Shown: positions 1-8,447 of the stretch, in pieces
Layout of the letters: each line of letters begins with the position of its first letter
Position numbering within the stretch: the stretch's first letter is position 1
DNA from: Utricularia gibba
Taxonomy: Eukaryota > Streptophyta > Magnoliopsida > Lamiales > Lentibulariaceae
Direction of reading: 5' to 3'
Length of the DNA: 22,550 bases
Assembly: GCA_002189035.1 (NCBI GenBank)
Contig: NEEC01000211.1
Coordinates: forward strand, 1-22,550
Notes under the pieces: generated by a model
Databases searched by the model: none
What the model saw: the letters and a program-made list of their open reading frames with translations, nothing else
What the model was told of the DNA's origin: nothing
Program-made: the position numbers and the translations under genes

Positions 1-310
1 CCCATTGGGCTCAAGAGTCGAACCAAACCTTGGGTCCGGATGAACTTGCCAACGAAAGCACCCACCCAAAAATGACAAGCTTTTCCTTCACGAACAATGT
101 AGGCAGCTGCCGAAAACCCAACGTTAATAAATGGATCACTTTTTTTGCCGCGCTACAAATGACTATGGGCCCGATTTCGACAAGACCTCCGGCCAGATCC
201 TAGTGCCCCTCGAGAGCGCCTCCTCAAATAAAAAGTATGTGGTTGGAAAACCATTTGGGGTGCTCATGACATCCTAACTTCAATAAATGCATCACGATTT
301 TCCTGGGTGC
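1..310 (-). repeat. Diverged satellite monomer, inverted
   Basis: Read on the minus strand, this stretch follows the order of the satellite monomer found elsewhere: the TGCATTTATT-like block, the ATGGTTTTCCAACCAC block, the GGAGGCG block, the cytosine-rich middle and the AACGTTGGGTTTTCGG block. It differs at many positions from every other monomer in the window, so it is an old or edge copy. It is opposite in orientation to the array that follows. The monomer reading is clear, but the exact boundaries are approximate. Confidence 0.7.
15..40 (+). repeat. 26-bp direct repeat, copy 1
   Basis: This 26-bp segment begins GAGTCGAACC and ends TTGGGTCCGGA. It recurs at 327-352 with a single A/G difference. 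The pair brackets the inverted, diverged monomer, and the second copy sits at the switch into plus-orientation satellite. It may mark a rearrangement junction. Part of it (GGTCCGGA) resembles the satellite's own GGTCCGGG block, so it could also be diverged satellite. Confidence 0.6.
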
Positions 311-326
311 TGACATCCTAACCCAG

Positions 327-352
327 GAGTCGAACCGAACCTTGGGTCCGGA
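327..352 (+). repeat. 26-bp direct repeat, copy 2
   Basis: Second copy of the 26-bp sequence at 15-40, with one substitution. A shorter phrase, TGACATCCTAAC, is also doubled nearby (about 266 and 311). The plus-orientation satellite becomes recognisable directly after this copy, at the GATTTTCATGGAACAACTTC block. Confidence 0.6.
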
Positions 353-2332
353 CAAAGGTTCGATTTTCATGGAACAACTTCTCCTTTAGTGGCGGCCAGT
401 CTCGCTAGGATCTTGGTCCGGGCCCCTGATTCTTTATGGCTCATGAGGACAAAAGGATGCAAATCGATGAATACAACGATGCATTTGTTTAAATTACGAT
501 ATCACGTGCACCCCACATCATTTTTTCAACAACTTACTTTATACTTGCGGAGGCGGTCTTGGGGTGCACCTAGAACGGGACAAAGGTCAGGTTGGGCTTC
601 GCCAGAGAGTTAGTTGTAACTTGGCAAATAAAGTGATGAATTTATTAACGTTCGGTTTTGTGGGGCTGCCTACATGGTTTTTCAAGGAACCGCTTCCCGT
701 TTTTTGGCGGCCAGTCTCGATGGGAACTTGGTCCTTGACCCCGATTCTGTATGGCTCATGAGGTCAACCGGATGCAAATCGATTAAGTTGGGCCGATTAA
801 CCGGATGGCTCTTGGTCTTGGGGAGCAAGAGGAACCGGACAAAGGTCAGCTTAGGGTTGGGCCGAAAGTAAGTTGTAGCCCGGCAAAGAAAGTGATGTAT
901 TTCTTAACGTTCGGTTTTCGGGGTTTCTTACATGGTTTTTCAAGGTACAGCTTCTCGTTTTGTGGCGGCCAGTCTCACTAGGAACTTGGTCCGGGCCCCC
1001 GATTCTTTATAGCTCATGAGTACAAAGGATGCAAATCGATGAAAAAAATGATGCATTTGTTTATATTACGATATCACGTGCACCCTCCATGATTTTTTCA
1101 ACAACTTACTATATCCTTGACGTGGTGGTCTTGGGGGGAAGAGGAACGGGAAAAAGGTTAGCATAGGCTTGGGCCGAAAGTAAGTTGTAGCCCGTCAATT
1201 CAAGTGATGTATTTATTAAGGTTCGGTTTTCGGGGGCTGCCTACATGGTTTTTCAAGGAACATCTTCTCGTTTTTTGGCGGCTAGTCTCGTTGGGAACCT
1301 GGTCCTAGACCCGGATTCTGTATGGCTCATGGGGTCAACCGGATGCAAATCGATGAATACCATGATGCATTTGTTTAAATTACGATATCACGTGCACCCT
1401 ACATCATTTTTTCAACAACGTACTTTATACTTGAGGAGGTGGTCTTCGGGGTAAGAGGAACCGGAAAAAGGTCAGCTTAGGCTTGGGCCGAAAGTAAGTT
1501 GTAGCCCGACAAATAAAGTGATGTATTTATTAACGTTCGCTTTTCGGGGTTGCCTACATGGTTTTTCAAGGTACAGCTTCTCGTTTTGTGGCGGCCAGTC
1601 TCACTAGGAACTTGGTCCGGGCCCCCGATTTTTTATGGCTCATGAGTACAAAGGATGCAAATCGATGAATACCATGATGCATTTGTTTAAATTACGATAT
1701 CACGTGCACCCTACATGATTTTTTGAACAACTTTATACTTGAGGAGGTGGTCTTGGGGGCAAGAGGAACCGGACAAAGGTCAGCATAGGCTTTGGCCGAA
1801 AGTAAGTTGTAGCCCGGCAAAGAAAGTGATGTATTTATTAAGATTCGGTTTTCGGGGTTGCCAACATGGTTTTTCAAAGAACAGCTTCTCGTTTTGTGGC
1901 GGCCAGTATCGCAAGGAACTTGGTCCGGGCCCCTGGTTCTTTATGGCTCATGAGGACAAAAGGATGCAAATCGATGAATACAATGATGCATTTGTTTAAA
2001 TTACGATATCACATGCACCCTACATGATTGTTTCAACAACGTACTTTATACTTGAGGAGGTGGTCTTGGGGGGCAAGAGGAACCGGACAAAGGTCAGCAT
2101 AGGCTTTGGCCGAAAGTAAGTTGTAGCCCGGCAATGAAAGTGATGTATTTATTAACATTCGGTTTTCGGGGTTGCCAACATGGTTTTTAAAGGAACAGCT
2201 TCTCGTTTTGTGGCGCCCTGTATCGCATGGAACTTGGTCCGGGCCCCTAATTCTTTATGGCTCATGAGGACAAAAGGATGCAAATCGATGAAAAAAATGA
2301 TGCATTTGTTTAAATTACGATATCACGTGCAC
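353..2332 (+). repeat. Tandem satellite array, about 6 monomers
   Basis: Head-to-tail copies of a ~310-bp satellite. The conserved anchor TTACGATATCAC falls at 495, 1067, 1381, 1693, 2002 and 2316, giving spacings of 314, 312, 309 and 314 after an irregular first interval of 572. Each monomer carries these blocks in order: CTACATGGTTTTTCAAGG, TTCTCGTTTTGTGGCGGCC, CTTGGTCCGGGCCCC, GGCTCATGAGG, GGATGCAAATCGATGA, TGATGCATTTG, CACGTGCACC, GGAGGTGGTCTTGGGG, GCTTGGGCCGAAAGTAAG and GTTCGGTTTTCGGGG. No gene is present. The array is cut at 2332 by the gypsy retrotransposon. Confidence 0.95.
773..830 (+). repeat. Irregular satellite monomer with internal rearrangement
   Basis: After GATGCAAATCGATTAA the expected TGATGCATTTG...CACGTGCACC block is missing. 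It is replaced by about 25 bases holding two GATTAA-like pieces and a second CCGGATGG, and the monomer then resumes at CTTGGTCTTGGGG. This explains the 572-bp interval between anchors at 495 and 1067: one full monomer plus one of about 262 bp. It is a local deletion and duplication of satellite sequence, not a separate element. Confidence 0.7.
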
Positions 2333-2344
2333 TGATGTGACCCT

Positions 2345-2362
2345 CTAATCTATAGAGATTAG
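2345..2362. repeat. Small inverted repeat near LTR end
   Basis: CTAATCT, four bases, AGATTAG: seven-base perfect arms close to the terminal end of the LTR. The second LTR has the same structure at 8460-8477, about 16 bases from the PBS. It may form a hairpin in U5 of the genomic RNA next to the primer site; that role is inferred. Confidence 0.45.
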
Positions 2363-2623
2363 CAACCCACAAAAAAGAGGTGATTTTAAAGCTTAGAAGA
2401 GAACCCACCCAAGTCTACCCTCAAGAGAATAAATCTCTTGCAACCAGACTTCGAAACAAAGAAAATTAGGAGCCACACTTCAGAAAGAGAGATTGATTGG
2501 AAGTGATAATCCTAGAACGCCACAAGCTCAAAGCTTGATAAGTTAAGAGTGTTCAAGCACTCAAAGGAGAGGGGAATCCTCACAAGATACATAAAATGAC
2601 CAAAGATCCTGAATTAGTACATC

Positions 2624-2645
2624 TCTAGAGTATTTATACTCTAGA
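2624..2645 (-). promoter_or_regulatory. TATA box inside inverted repeat, 3' LTR copy
   Basis: Identical to the 5' LTR structure: TATAAATA at 2638-2631 between perfect 10-bp arms. In the 3' LTR it could start readthrough transcripts into the satellite to the left, but nothing in the sequence shows that it does. Confidence 0.55.
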
Positions 2646-2709
2646 ATTGGGCTCTAACATTACATAGTCCAAACTAAATGAAATAGAAAAGTCTAACAAG
2701 CCCAATGCT

Positions 2710-3990
2710 CTAAGTTAAGTCCATCTTCAAGTAGTTGAGCTCTTTTGATGGGATGTCTTCAAGCCCATGTTTGATTCCAATGGTATTGAGTAGACCCTTA
2801 AGTGTATCTTCAACCATCTTTGTCTTGCTCCTAGTCATTGGTCCTGGTGGAATCATCTTTCTTTCTAATTTGTTCACTTGAACAAACTCCTCATCATTCT
2901 TCAAATACACTTCATTATCTTCCTGGGGCTCATCATCCCCCCTTTCTTTAGGAAGATTCATCCCTGAATCTGTATCCATGTCGAAAAGAGACAAATCAGC
3001 AACATTGAAAGTTGAATGAACAGAATACTCACCTGGTAAATCTAGCTTGTACGCATTATCATTAACGCGCTCAACAACTTGGAAAGGGCCATCTCCACGA
3101 GGTAGAAGTTTGGACTTTCTCTTTGTGGGAAATCTCTCCTTCCTAAGATGAAGCCAAACCCAATCTCCAGGTTCAAATACAACTTTGCGTCTCCCCTTGT
3201 TTGCTGCTGATGCATACTTTGCATTGTTGCATTCAATCTGTTGTTTCACCTTTTCATGCAATCTTCTGATTGCATCAGCTCTCTTCTTGCCATCTAAACT
3301 AACTTTCTCATCACAAGGCAAAGGTAACATATCCAAAGGTGTAAGAGGATTAAAACCATAAACGACTTCAAATGGAGATAATTTAGTAGTCAGATGCATG
3401 GTTCTATTGTAAGCAAACTCAACAAGTGGCAAACATTCCTCCCAAGTCTTAAGATTTGATTTAATCATAATCCTAAGTAAGGTAGAAAGTGTGCGATTAG
3501 TTACCTCAGTTTGCCCATCGGTTTGAGGGTGACATGTTGTTGAGTATAACAGCTTAGTGCCAAGTTTACTCCAAAGAACTCTCCAAAAGTGACTAAGAAA
3601 CCTTGCATCTCGATCAGAGACAATAGTTAGGGGCATACCATGAAGTCTAACAACTTCCCTAAAGAAGAGATCAGCCACATGAGATGCATCATCAGTTTTA
3701 TGGCAGGGAATAAAGTGTGCCATCTTTGAAAACCTGTCCACAACAACGAAAATTGAATCTCTACCCCTTTGGGTACGAGGTAAGCCTAAAACAAAGTCCA
3801 TAGAAATGTCCACCCATGGTTGGGAAGGAGTAGGGAGTGGAGTATACAAACCATTAGGGGCAGTGGTTGATTTAGCCTTCCTACAAGAGATACATCTAGA
3901 ACAAATTCTTTCAACATCCCTTCTCATGTGTGGCCAAAAGAAATGTTGGGTGAGAGTATCAAGAGTCTTTTTAACACCAAAATGTCCCAT
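2710..3990 (-). pseudogene. Integrase with C-terminal tail reaching into the LTR
   Basis: 426 codons; inserts the DNA copy into the nuclear genome. Zinc-binding region: H3 with the His left in the upstream frame (EAHGG), and C30/C33/C36 (CSRCISC). Catalytic core: D65 (SMDF), D126 (VSDRD) and E162 (GQTEV), with 35 residues between the last two, the classic D,D-35-E. C-terminal part: EPGDWVWLHLRKERFP (~273-288), GPF at 301-303, and FNVADL of the GPY/F module. No typical chromodomain follows. Instead there is an acidic tail and GPMTRSKTK, then ~35 residues to a TAG at 2712-2710. A tail of this kind is what I would expect of the CR-type motif linked to centromere targeting in CRM elements, but this is recognition and not an alignment. 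Codons 352-426 lie in the 3' LTR. The start shown is only the first Met after the frameshift. Confidence 0.92.
2936..2949 (-). other. Polypurine tract (gypsy)
   Basis: AAAGAAAGGGGGGA on the element strand, 14 purines directly abutting the 3' LTR at 2935. Such a tract resists RNase H and primes plus-strand DNA synthesis. It lies inside the integrase reading frame and encodes Lys-Glu-Arg-Gly and most of an Asp codon, so the tract is under both coding and replication constraint. Confidence 0.92.
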
Positions 3991-5714
3991 TAGTCCCCAC
4001 CATGAGCTTCTCTAACAATCAAATCACGTATGGAGCAAGAAGGAATGCACAGCCTATCTTTCCTATAAAGAAAACCATCTTTCCTGAAGAATAGCCCAGA
4101 TGTAGCAAGTTCACATGCCTTATAAATATCCCCAAAATCGTGATCATGAACATATAAGTCAATGATGGAAGCAAATCCAAGAATTCTTGCATCAAGATTG
4201 GCTAAGAGAGTGTACCTTCGAGATAAAGCATCAGCAACCACATTCTCCTTACCTTTCTTGTATTTGATCACATATGGGAATGTGTCAATGAATTCCACCC
4301 ACTTAGCATGTCTTCTATTCAGCTTTACTTGAGCCTTCAAATGTTTGAGAGACTCATGATCAGTGTGTATCACGAACTCCTTAGGCCATAAGTAGTGCTG
4401 CCATGTCTCCAAAGCTCTAACCAACGCATACAACTCTTTGTCATATGTTGGATAGTTGAGGGTGGCACCATGAAGCTTCTCACTAAAATAAGCAAGTGGA
4501 CGTCCCTTTTGCATCAACACAGTACCAATCCCTAAACCTGATGCATCACATTCAATTTCAAAAGTATCAGAAAAATTTGGAAGTGCTAGGAGAGGTGTTG
4601 AGCAAAGCTTATTCTTGAGTTGTTTGAAAGCATGTTCCTGCTCATCTCCCCAATGAAATGCATGATTTTTCTTGATCAACTGGGTGAGGGGTGCTGCTAT
4701 AGAACTGAAGTCCCTAACAAACCGTCTATAGAAGCTTGCTAAACCATGAAAACTCCTAACTTCACCCACTGATGTAGGTGTTGGCCATTCTTTGATTGCT
4801 CTTACTTTCTCTTCATCCACAGCTACTCCTGCATTACTTACAACATATCCAAGAAAAGAGACACTATTTGTGCAAAAGACACACTTTTTGATATTAGCAA
4901 ACAACTTCTCTTTTCTAAGAGTATCTAACACATCTTTCAAATGCCCTATATGTTCCTCAATACTTTTACTATAGATCAGAATATCATCAAAATAAACAAC
5001 AACAAATCTACCTATAAAAGGCCTAAGAACGTGATTCATCAATCTCATAAAGGTGCTAGGAGCATTGGTTAACCCAAAAGGCATAACAACCCACTTATAC
5101 AAACCAAACTTAGTTTTAAAAGCAGTTTTCCACTCATCACCTTCCTTCATTCTAATCTGATGATATCCACTTCTCAAATCAATCTTACTAAAAACACAAG
5201 CACCATGCAATTCATCAAGCATATCTTCAAGTCTAGGGATAGGATGTCTATACTTGATTGTGATGTTGTTGATGGCGCGACAATCAGTGCACATCCGCCA
5301 AGTTCCATCAGACTTTGGAACCAATAACACCGGCACCGAGCAAGGACTCATGCTCTCACGCACAAATCCTTTAGACACCAATTCCTCAACTTGTTTTTGT
5401 ATTTCCTTCGTCTCCTCTGGATTGGCTCGGTATGCTGGTCGGTTTGGGAGTTGTGCTCCAGGGACAAGGTCAATTTGATGCTCAATCCCTCTAAGGGGAG
5501 GTAAGCCTTGAAGTTCTTCTGGAAAAACATCTTCATATACATGTAAGAGAGACACAACACAAGATGGAATGGATGAAGCATGGTTAGGTGAAGTATGAAC
5601 TTCATCCTTATACATGAGTAGAATGAATGGTTGCCTAGCATGAAGTAAGTGTCTAATCTCACTTGGCCTTGCTAATAGACTCTCATTCTTTCTCTCAATT
5701 TCTAAAACTCTCAT
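3990..5714 (-). pseudogene. Reverse transcriptase and RNase H, gypsy polyprotein
   Basis: 574 codons. This part of Pol copies genomic RNA into DNA in the virus-like particle and degrades the RNA strand. RT domain about residues 85-290: [22 protein letters not shown] with catalytic D179, [15 protein letters not shown], and the YFDD box at 241-244, which gives the other two catalytic Asp. RT thumb/connection includes ASFYRRFV (~326-333). RNase H about 380-500: CDAS (D390), YDKELYA (E427), [10 protein letters not shown] (D452) and VADALSRR (D495), so all four acidic residues are kept. Residues ~540-574 ([18 protein letters not shown]) begin the integrase zinc-binding region. The protein stops at a TAA (3990-3992) caused by a frameshift. 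The Met at 5714 is not a natural start; the frame is open upstream to the TGA at 5754. All visible catalytic residues are intact. Confidence 0.93.
3995..3998 (-). other. Frameshift at RNase H / integrase junction
   Basis: The RT-RNase H frame ends HGGD-stop here, while integrase continues in another frame from MGHFGV at 3990. The change falls in a run of four G on the element strand (4000-3994 reads GTGGGGA), and the frames fit one missing G. A homopolymer is a common place for a sequencing or consensus error, so this lesion in particular deserves a check on reads. Confidence 0.75.
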
Positions 5715-5753
5715 GTTTTCACTCTCTGTTTTGTGCTCATTTTCATCCTTTTT

Positions 5754-5756
5754 TCA
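5754..5756 (-). other. In-frame stop (TGA) before reverse transcriptase
   Basis: The TGA separates the protease-linker frame from the reverse transcriptase frame. The two are in the same phase: 13 more codons ([13 protein letters not shown]) lead straight to the Met at 5714. The stop is therefore a nonsense change in the charged linker and not a gene boundary. Readthrough would yield a continuous protein, but nothing in the sequence argues for designed readthrough. Confidence 0.8.
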
Positions 5757-6131
5757 CTCAATTCCTTGCCATCTCTTCTTTTTTCTCCACTTTTTCGCAT
5801 CTTTTTTTTCACTCATCTCTTCTCCCTTACGAACGACCACCTTGTGCTTTCCATTATCAGTATGAAGGCCTCTAGCATCACTCAGAATTCTGACTTGATC
5901 TTCATGTGCCTCCTTTGGAGATAATGGAGCAAGTGTGATGGAGCGTCCATTATAATTGAAGGAATATTTGTTCTTGAAACCATCATGAAATGCTCTTCTA
6001 TCATATTCCCAAGGTCTCCCAAGAAGAATATGGCTTGCATGCATAGGAACAACATCACATAGGACTTCATCTTCATATCTCCCTATGGAAAACGTCACAA
6101 GCACTTGTTTGGTAACCTTTACCTCATTCTT
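5754..6131 (-). pseudogene. Protease C-terminal half and linker, gypsy polyprotein
   Basis: 125 codons in the frame after the protease frameshift. It opens with KNEVKVTKQ and continues VLVTFSIGRYEDEVLCDVV and MHASHILLGRPWEYDRRAFH, which contains the HILLGRPW segment that closes the aspartic protease fold in plant chromoviruses. A segment around GRSITLAPLSPKEAHEDQ and a lysine-rich tail (EKKDAKKWRKKKR) form the linker to reverse transcriptase. It ends at an in-frame TGA (5754-5756). It lacks its own plausible Met; a GTG at 6104 is only a formal start. It is part of one polyprotein, not a separate gene. Confidence 0.85.
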
Positions 6132-7612
6132 TCATTGAACCACTGCAGATTGTAAGGCTTAGGATGCCTCACGGTGGGTAGTCCCAATTTCTCCACCAAG
6201 ATGTTGCTAGCAACATTGGTGCAACTACCTCCATCAATAATCAGGCTGCAAACTTTCCTATTAACAAAGCATCGGGTTTGAAACAAGTTCTCCCTTTGCT
6301 CTTCATTATCCTTCACCCCAATGTTAAGCGTCCTTCGAGTGACTAATACTTCTCCAGAAACAGGCAATTCATCCTCATCACTCACTTCAGCTTCTGTCTC
6401 CACTAGATCATCATCATCTTCACTAACAACTTCGCCATTGCCCCTAATCACCATTGCTCGTTTATTTGGGCATTCAGAAGCAATATGTCCAAGTCCCAAG
6501 CATTTGAAACATTTTATGTTTCTGGTAGTTCCCTTTGGAGGTGTTGTTCGCTCCCCTTGCTTGGAACTTGATTGGATGTCGAATTTGAAGTGTTCCATGG
6601 ATGACTTCCCTTTATTTCTCTCCATCATCTCATTGGTGCCCCCAAATTTCGAACCAGAAGTCCTCTTGTTGAAATCTCTTGCGAAACTCTTGCTAGATAG
6701 TTGTTTCTCAACCTTTGTGGCCATATGAATCATGTCCTCCATCTCAATGTAGTGATGAAGCTCCACAATATTTGCAATCTCCTTATTCATCCCATGAAGA
6801 AACCTAGCCATAGTTGCTTCTCTATCTTCCTGAACATGAGCTCTAATCATTAAAATCTCCATTTCCTGCCAATATTCCTCCACTGGCCTTGAGCCCTGCT
6901 TGAGATTTTGCAAACGTTGATAAACATCTCTTTGGTAATGGTTTGGAACAAACCGCCTCCTCATAACTCTTTTCATCTCAACCCAAGTGTGAATTGGTTC
7001 TTCAGAGTCAATCCTTCTTTTAGCCACCAATTGATCCCACCAAATGATAGCATACTCACTAAATTCCATGGAGGCCAATCTGATTTTCTTTTCGTCAGAG
7101 AAGGTGTTGCAATCAAAGACATGTTCTACTCTTGTTTCCCATTGGAGATATGCATCTGGATCATTCTTTCCTTGAAATTGAGGTATCTTCATCTTGATGT
7201 TGTTAACATCCTTTCCAATTCTTCCTCCGTCTCTTCTACCTCCCTGATCTCGAAATCTTCTTGTATCCCCATGCACAAAATCATTTTCACTATGTTCAAT
7301 GTAGTCATCTTCTTCATCAGTATTCAGGGTTCGATCTCTTCTTCCAACAGTCCTTGCACTTCGTTGATCACTTAAGTCATGTTCAGTGTTGATGCGTTGA
7401 TGCAATTGACTACCTCGACCCCTTCCAGCAGCATAATTATCTTGTCTTCGTGCTCTTGCAACATTTTGCAAAGAATTTTCGTGTTCATCAAGCCTGACAT
7501 TTATGTTTTCCAGAATGCGATGCAATCTAGTGAACTCCTGTTGCATAGCTTTCAAAGTGAACCTCCCATCCGGTGAGTCATCCTTTTCATGCTCACTTCT
7601 GGAATTTGACAT
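6119..7612 (-). pseudogene. gag and start of protease, gypsy polyprotein
   Basis: Start of the gag-pol polyprotein. The frame is open from 7645, but the second Met, at 7612 (MSNSRSEHEK), is the better start because the first 11 residues are an unrelated hydrophobic stretch. Counting from 7645: residues ~30-60 look like a short coiled coil; ~150-320 are the retrotransposon gag core (KIPQFQGKNDPDAYLQWE, then WWDQL), which would form the capsid of the cytoplasmic particle; ~322-375 are basic. C379-x2-C382-x4-H387-x4-C392 is a CCHC zinc knuckle for RNA packaging. An acidic linker (~408-428) leads to the aspartic protease active site, IIDGG (D471). DGG in place of DSG or DTG is familiar in plant chromoviruses. 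The frame ends at residue 508 just after PYNLQWFN, in the middle of the protease, because of a frameshift. Confidence 0.9.
6128..6136 (-). other. Frameshift in protease
   Basis: The gag-protease frame reads through QWFN (to 6134) and then runs off to a TAA at 6119-6121. The rest of the protease continues in the frame one base back, from Lys-Asn-Glu-Val at 6131. Both sides look like one protease domain, so one base has been lost, or two gained, here. No slippery heptamer of the X-XXY-YYZ type is visible, so programmed frameshifting is unlikely. Confidence 0.8.
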
Positions 7613-8432
7613 CCTAAATACTGGACAAAAGAAAACGAGCAGCAAGGAAGAAAAGAGACTAAACTAAAAAGAACAAAGAAACACACACAAGATTTACCAC
7701 TCAATACTCAAGCTTCAAGTCCTTGATGCACTCTTTAATGTCATCATGCTTGTTCTCATGGCATCTAACGAATTAATCACTTCCAGATTGGTATTGATTA
7801 TAGTGTAATGATGGAGTTAGGTGAGGGTGGCAGTATTAATAGTCTCAAGATGGAGACAAAGGGAAGTGTTTAAATTAAATTGGTTGCTTGTTGGAATAGA
7901 TAAATAGGAAGGATGGACAACAAGGTAAGAACAGATGAAATCAGAGAATAGAGCACTACACACGAAATGTGTTGCTTGCTAAACTATAGAAATACAGGAA
8001 TGGGCAATCAACAAAGAGAATAGTCAAATGGAAAGGTGGGGACACGTGAATGACAGGGGATGGGAATTGAAGATAAGAAAAACAACAATAAAGTGGTTGG
8101 TTGGTGGAATGGGAAAAGTAGAGAGGTGGGCCACAATTTAAACATACATAATAATGGATGATAGTGATGGGTAATGGATGTTCACCTTCACACTCCTTAT
8201 CCTCTTGCACACTTGAAAATGATATTCAATGTGTTCTTGCTATTCAATTGACACTCAATTTCGAGCTCTTCTTCAATCAACTTCCTGTGAACCTCCCTTT
8301 TTTTTTGTACTAAAGCCAAAAGTAATAAGGACTTGGCTTGAACGATTTTTTTTTTTTTTTTTTTTTTTTGAATAGGCAGGAATGGAAGAACTCAAACAAG
8401 AACTGGATAATAATAAGGATAAGGAACCCAAA
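7613..8432 (-). other. Untranslated leader of gypsy element
   Basis: About 820 bp between the PBS and the gag start codon at 7612, with no convincing reading frame. It would hold packaging signals and the translation start context. The element strand carries an uninterrupted run of 24 A (8369-8346) about 65 bases after the PBS, and a shorter A run near 8309-8299. The rest is A/T-rich on one strand with GTGGTTGG-like low-complexity stretches around 8090-8130. An 84-codon open frame at 7956-8210 shows no family features and is most likely chance. Confidence 0.75.
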
Positions 8433-8444
8433 GCTCTGATACCA
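8433..8444 (-). other. Primer-binding site, initiator tRNA-Met type (gypsy)
   Basis: On the element strand TGGTATCAGAGC begins three bases after the LTR end CA. This 12-mer is the standard plant PBS complementary to the 3' end of initiator methionyl-tRNA, where minus-strand DNA synthesis is primed. It fixes the element's orientation and the 5' LTR boundary. Confidence 0.95.
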
Positions 8445-8447
8445 AAA

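Larger units (their letters stand above)
2333..2935 (-). repeat. 3' LTR of gypsy element
   Basis: 603 bp, bounded on the minus strand by TGATGAGCCC at 2935 and GGTCACATCA at 2333, with 5-bp inverted ends TGATG/CATCA. It matches the LTR at 8448-9050 with four substitutions (at 2388, 2434, 2777 and 2930) and no indels. The PPT abuts it at 2936. Its first 226 bases on the element strand encode the last 74 residues and stop codon of the integrase reading frame. A TATAAATA motif lies at 2638-2631 inside a perfect inverted repeat. Confidence 0.96.

Noticed and set aside
353-2332. CENP-B box or telomere repeat within the monomer
   Set aside because: No match to the CENP-B box pattern and no TTTAGGG runs were seen.
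5663-5924. Plus-strand frames rich in Phe, Leu and Ser that look like membrane proteins
   Set aside because: They are the antisense of the lysine/glutamate-rich linker between protease and RT (AAA/GAA codons read backwards give TTT/TTC).
6119-6136. Programmed frameshift between gag-protease and the rest of pol
   Set aside because: The break lies inside the protease domain, not between gag and pol, and has no slippery heptamer; a mutation or sequence error fits better.
6908-7375. 155-codon plus-strand frame opposite gag, and a 135-codon one at 6321-6728
   Set aside because: Both lie antisense to a clear gag coding region and show no recognisable motif; they are shadows of the real frame.
7956-8210. 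84-codon minus-strand frame in the retroelement leader
   Set aside because: No domain or family features, and its position is that of an untranslated leader. An extra leader ORF cannot be excluded but is unsupported.
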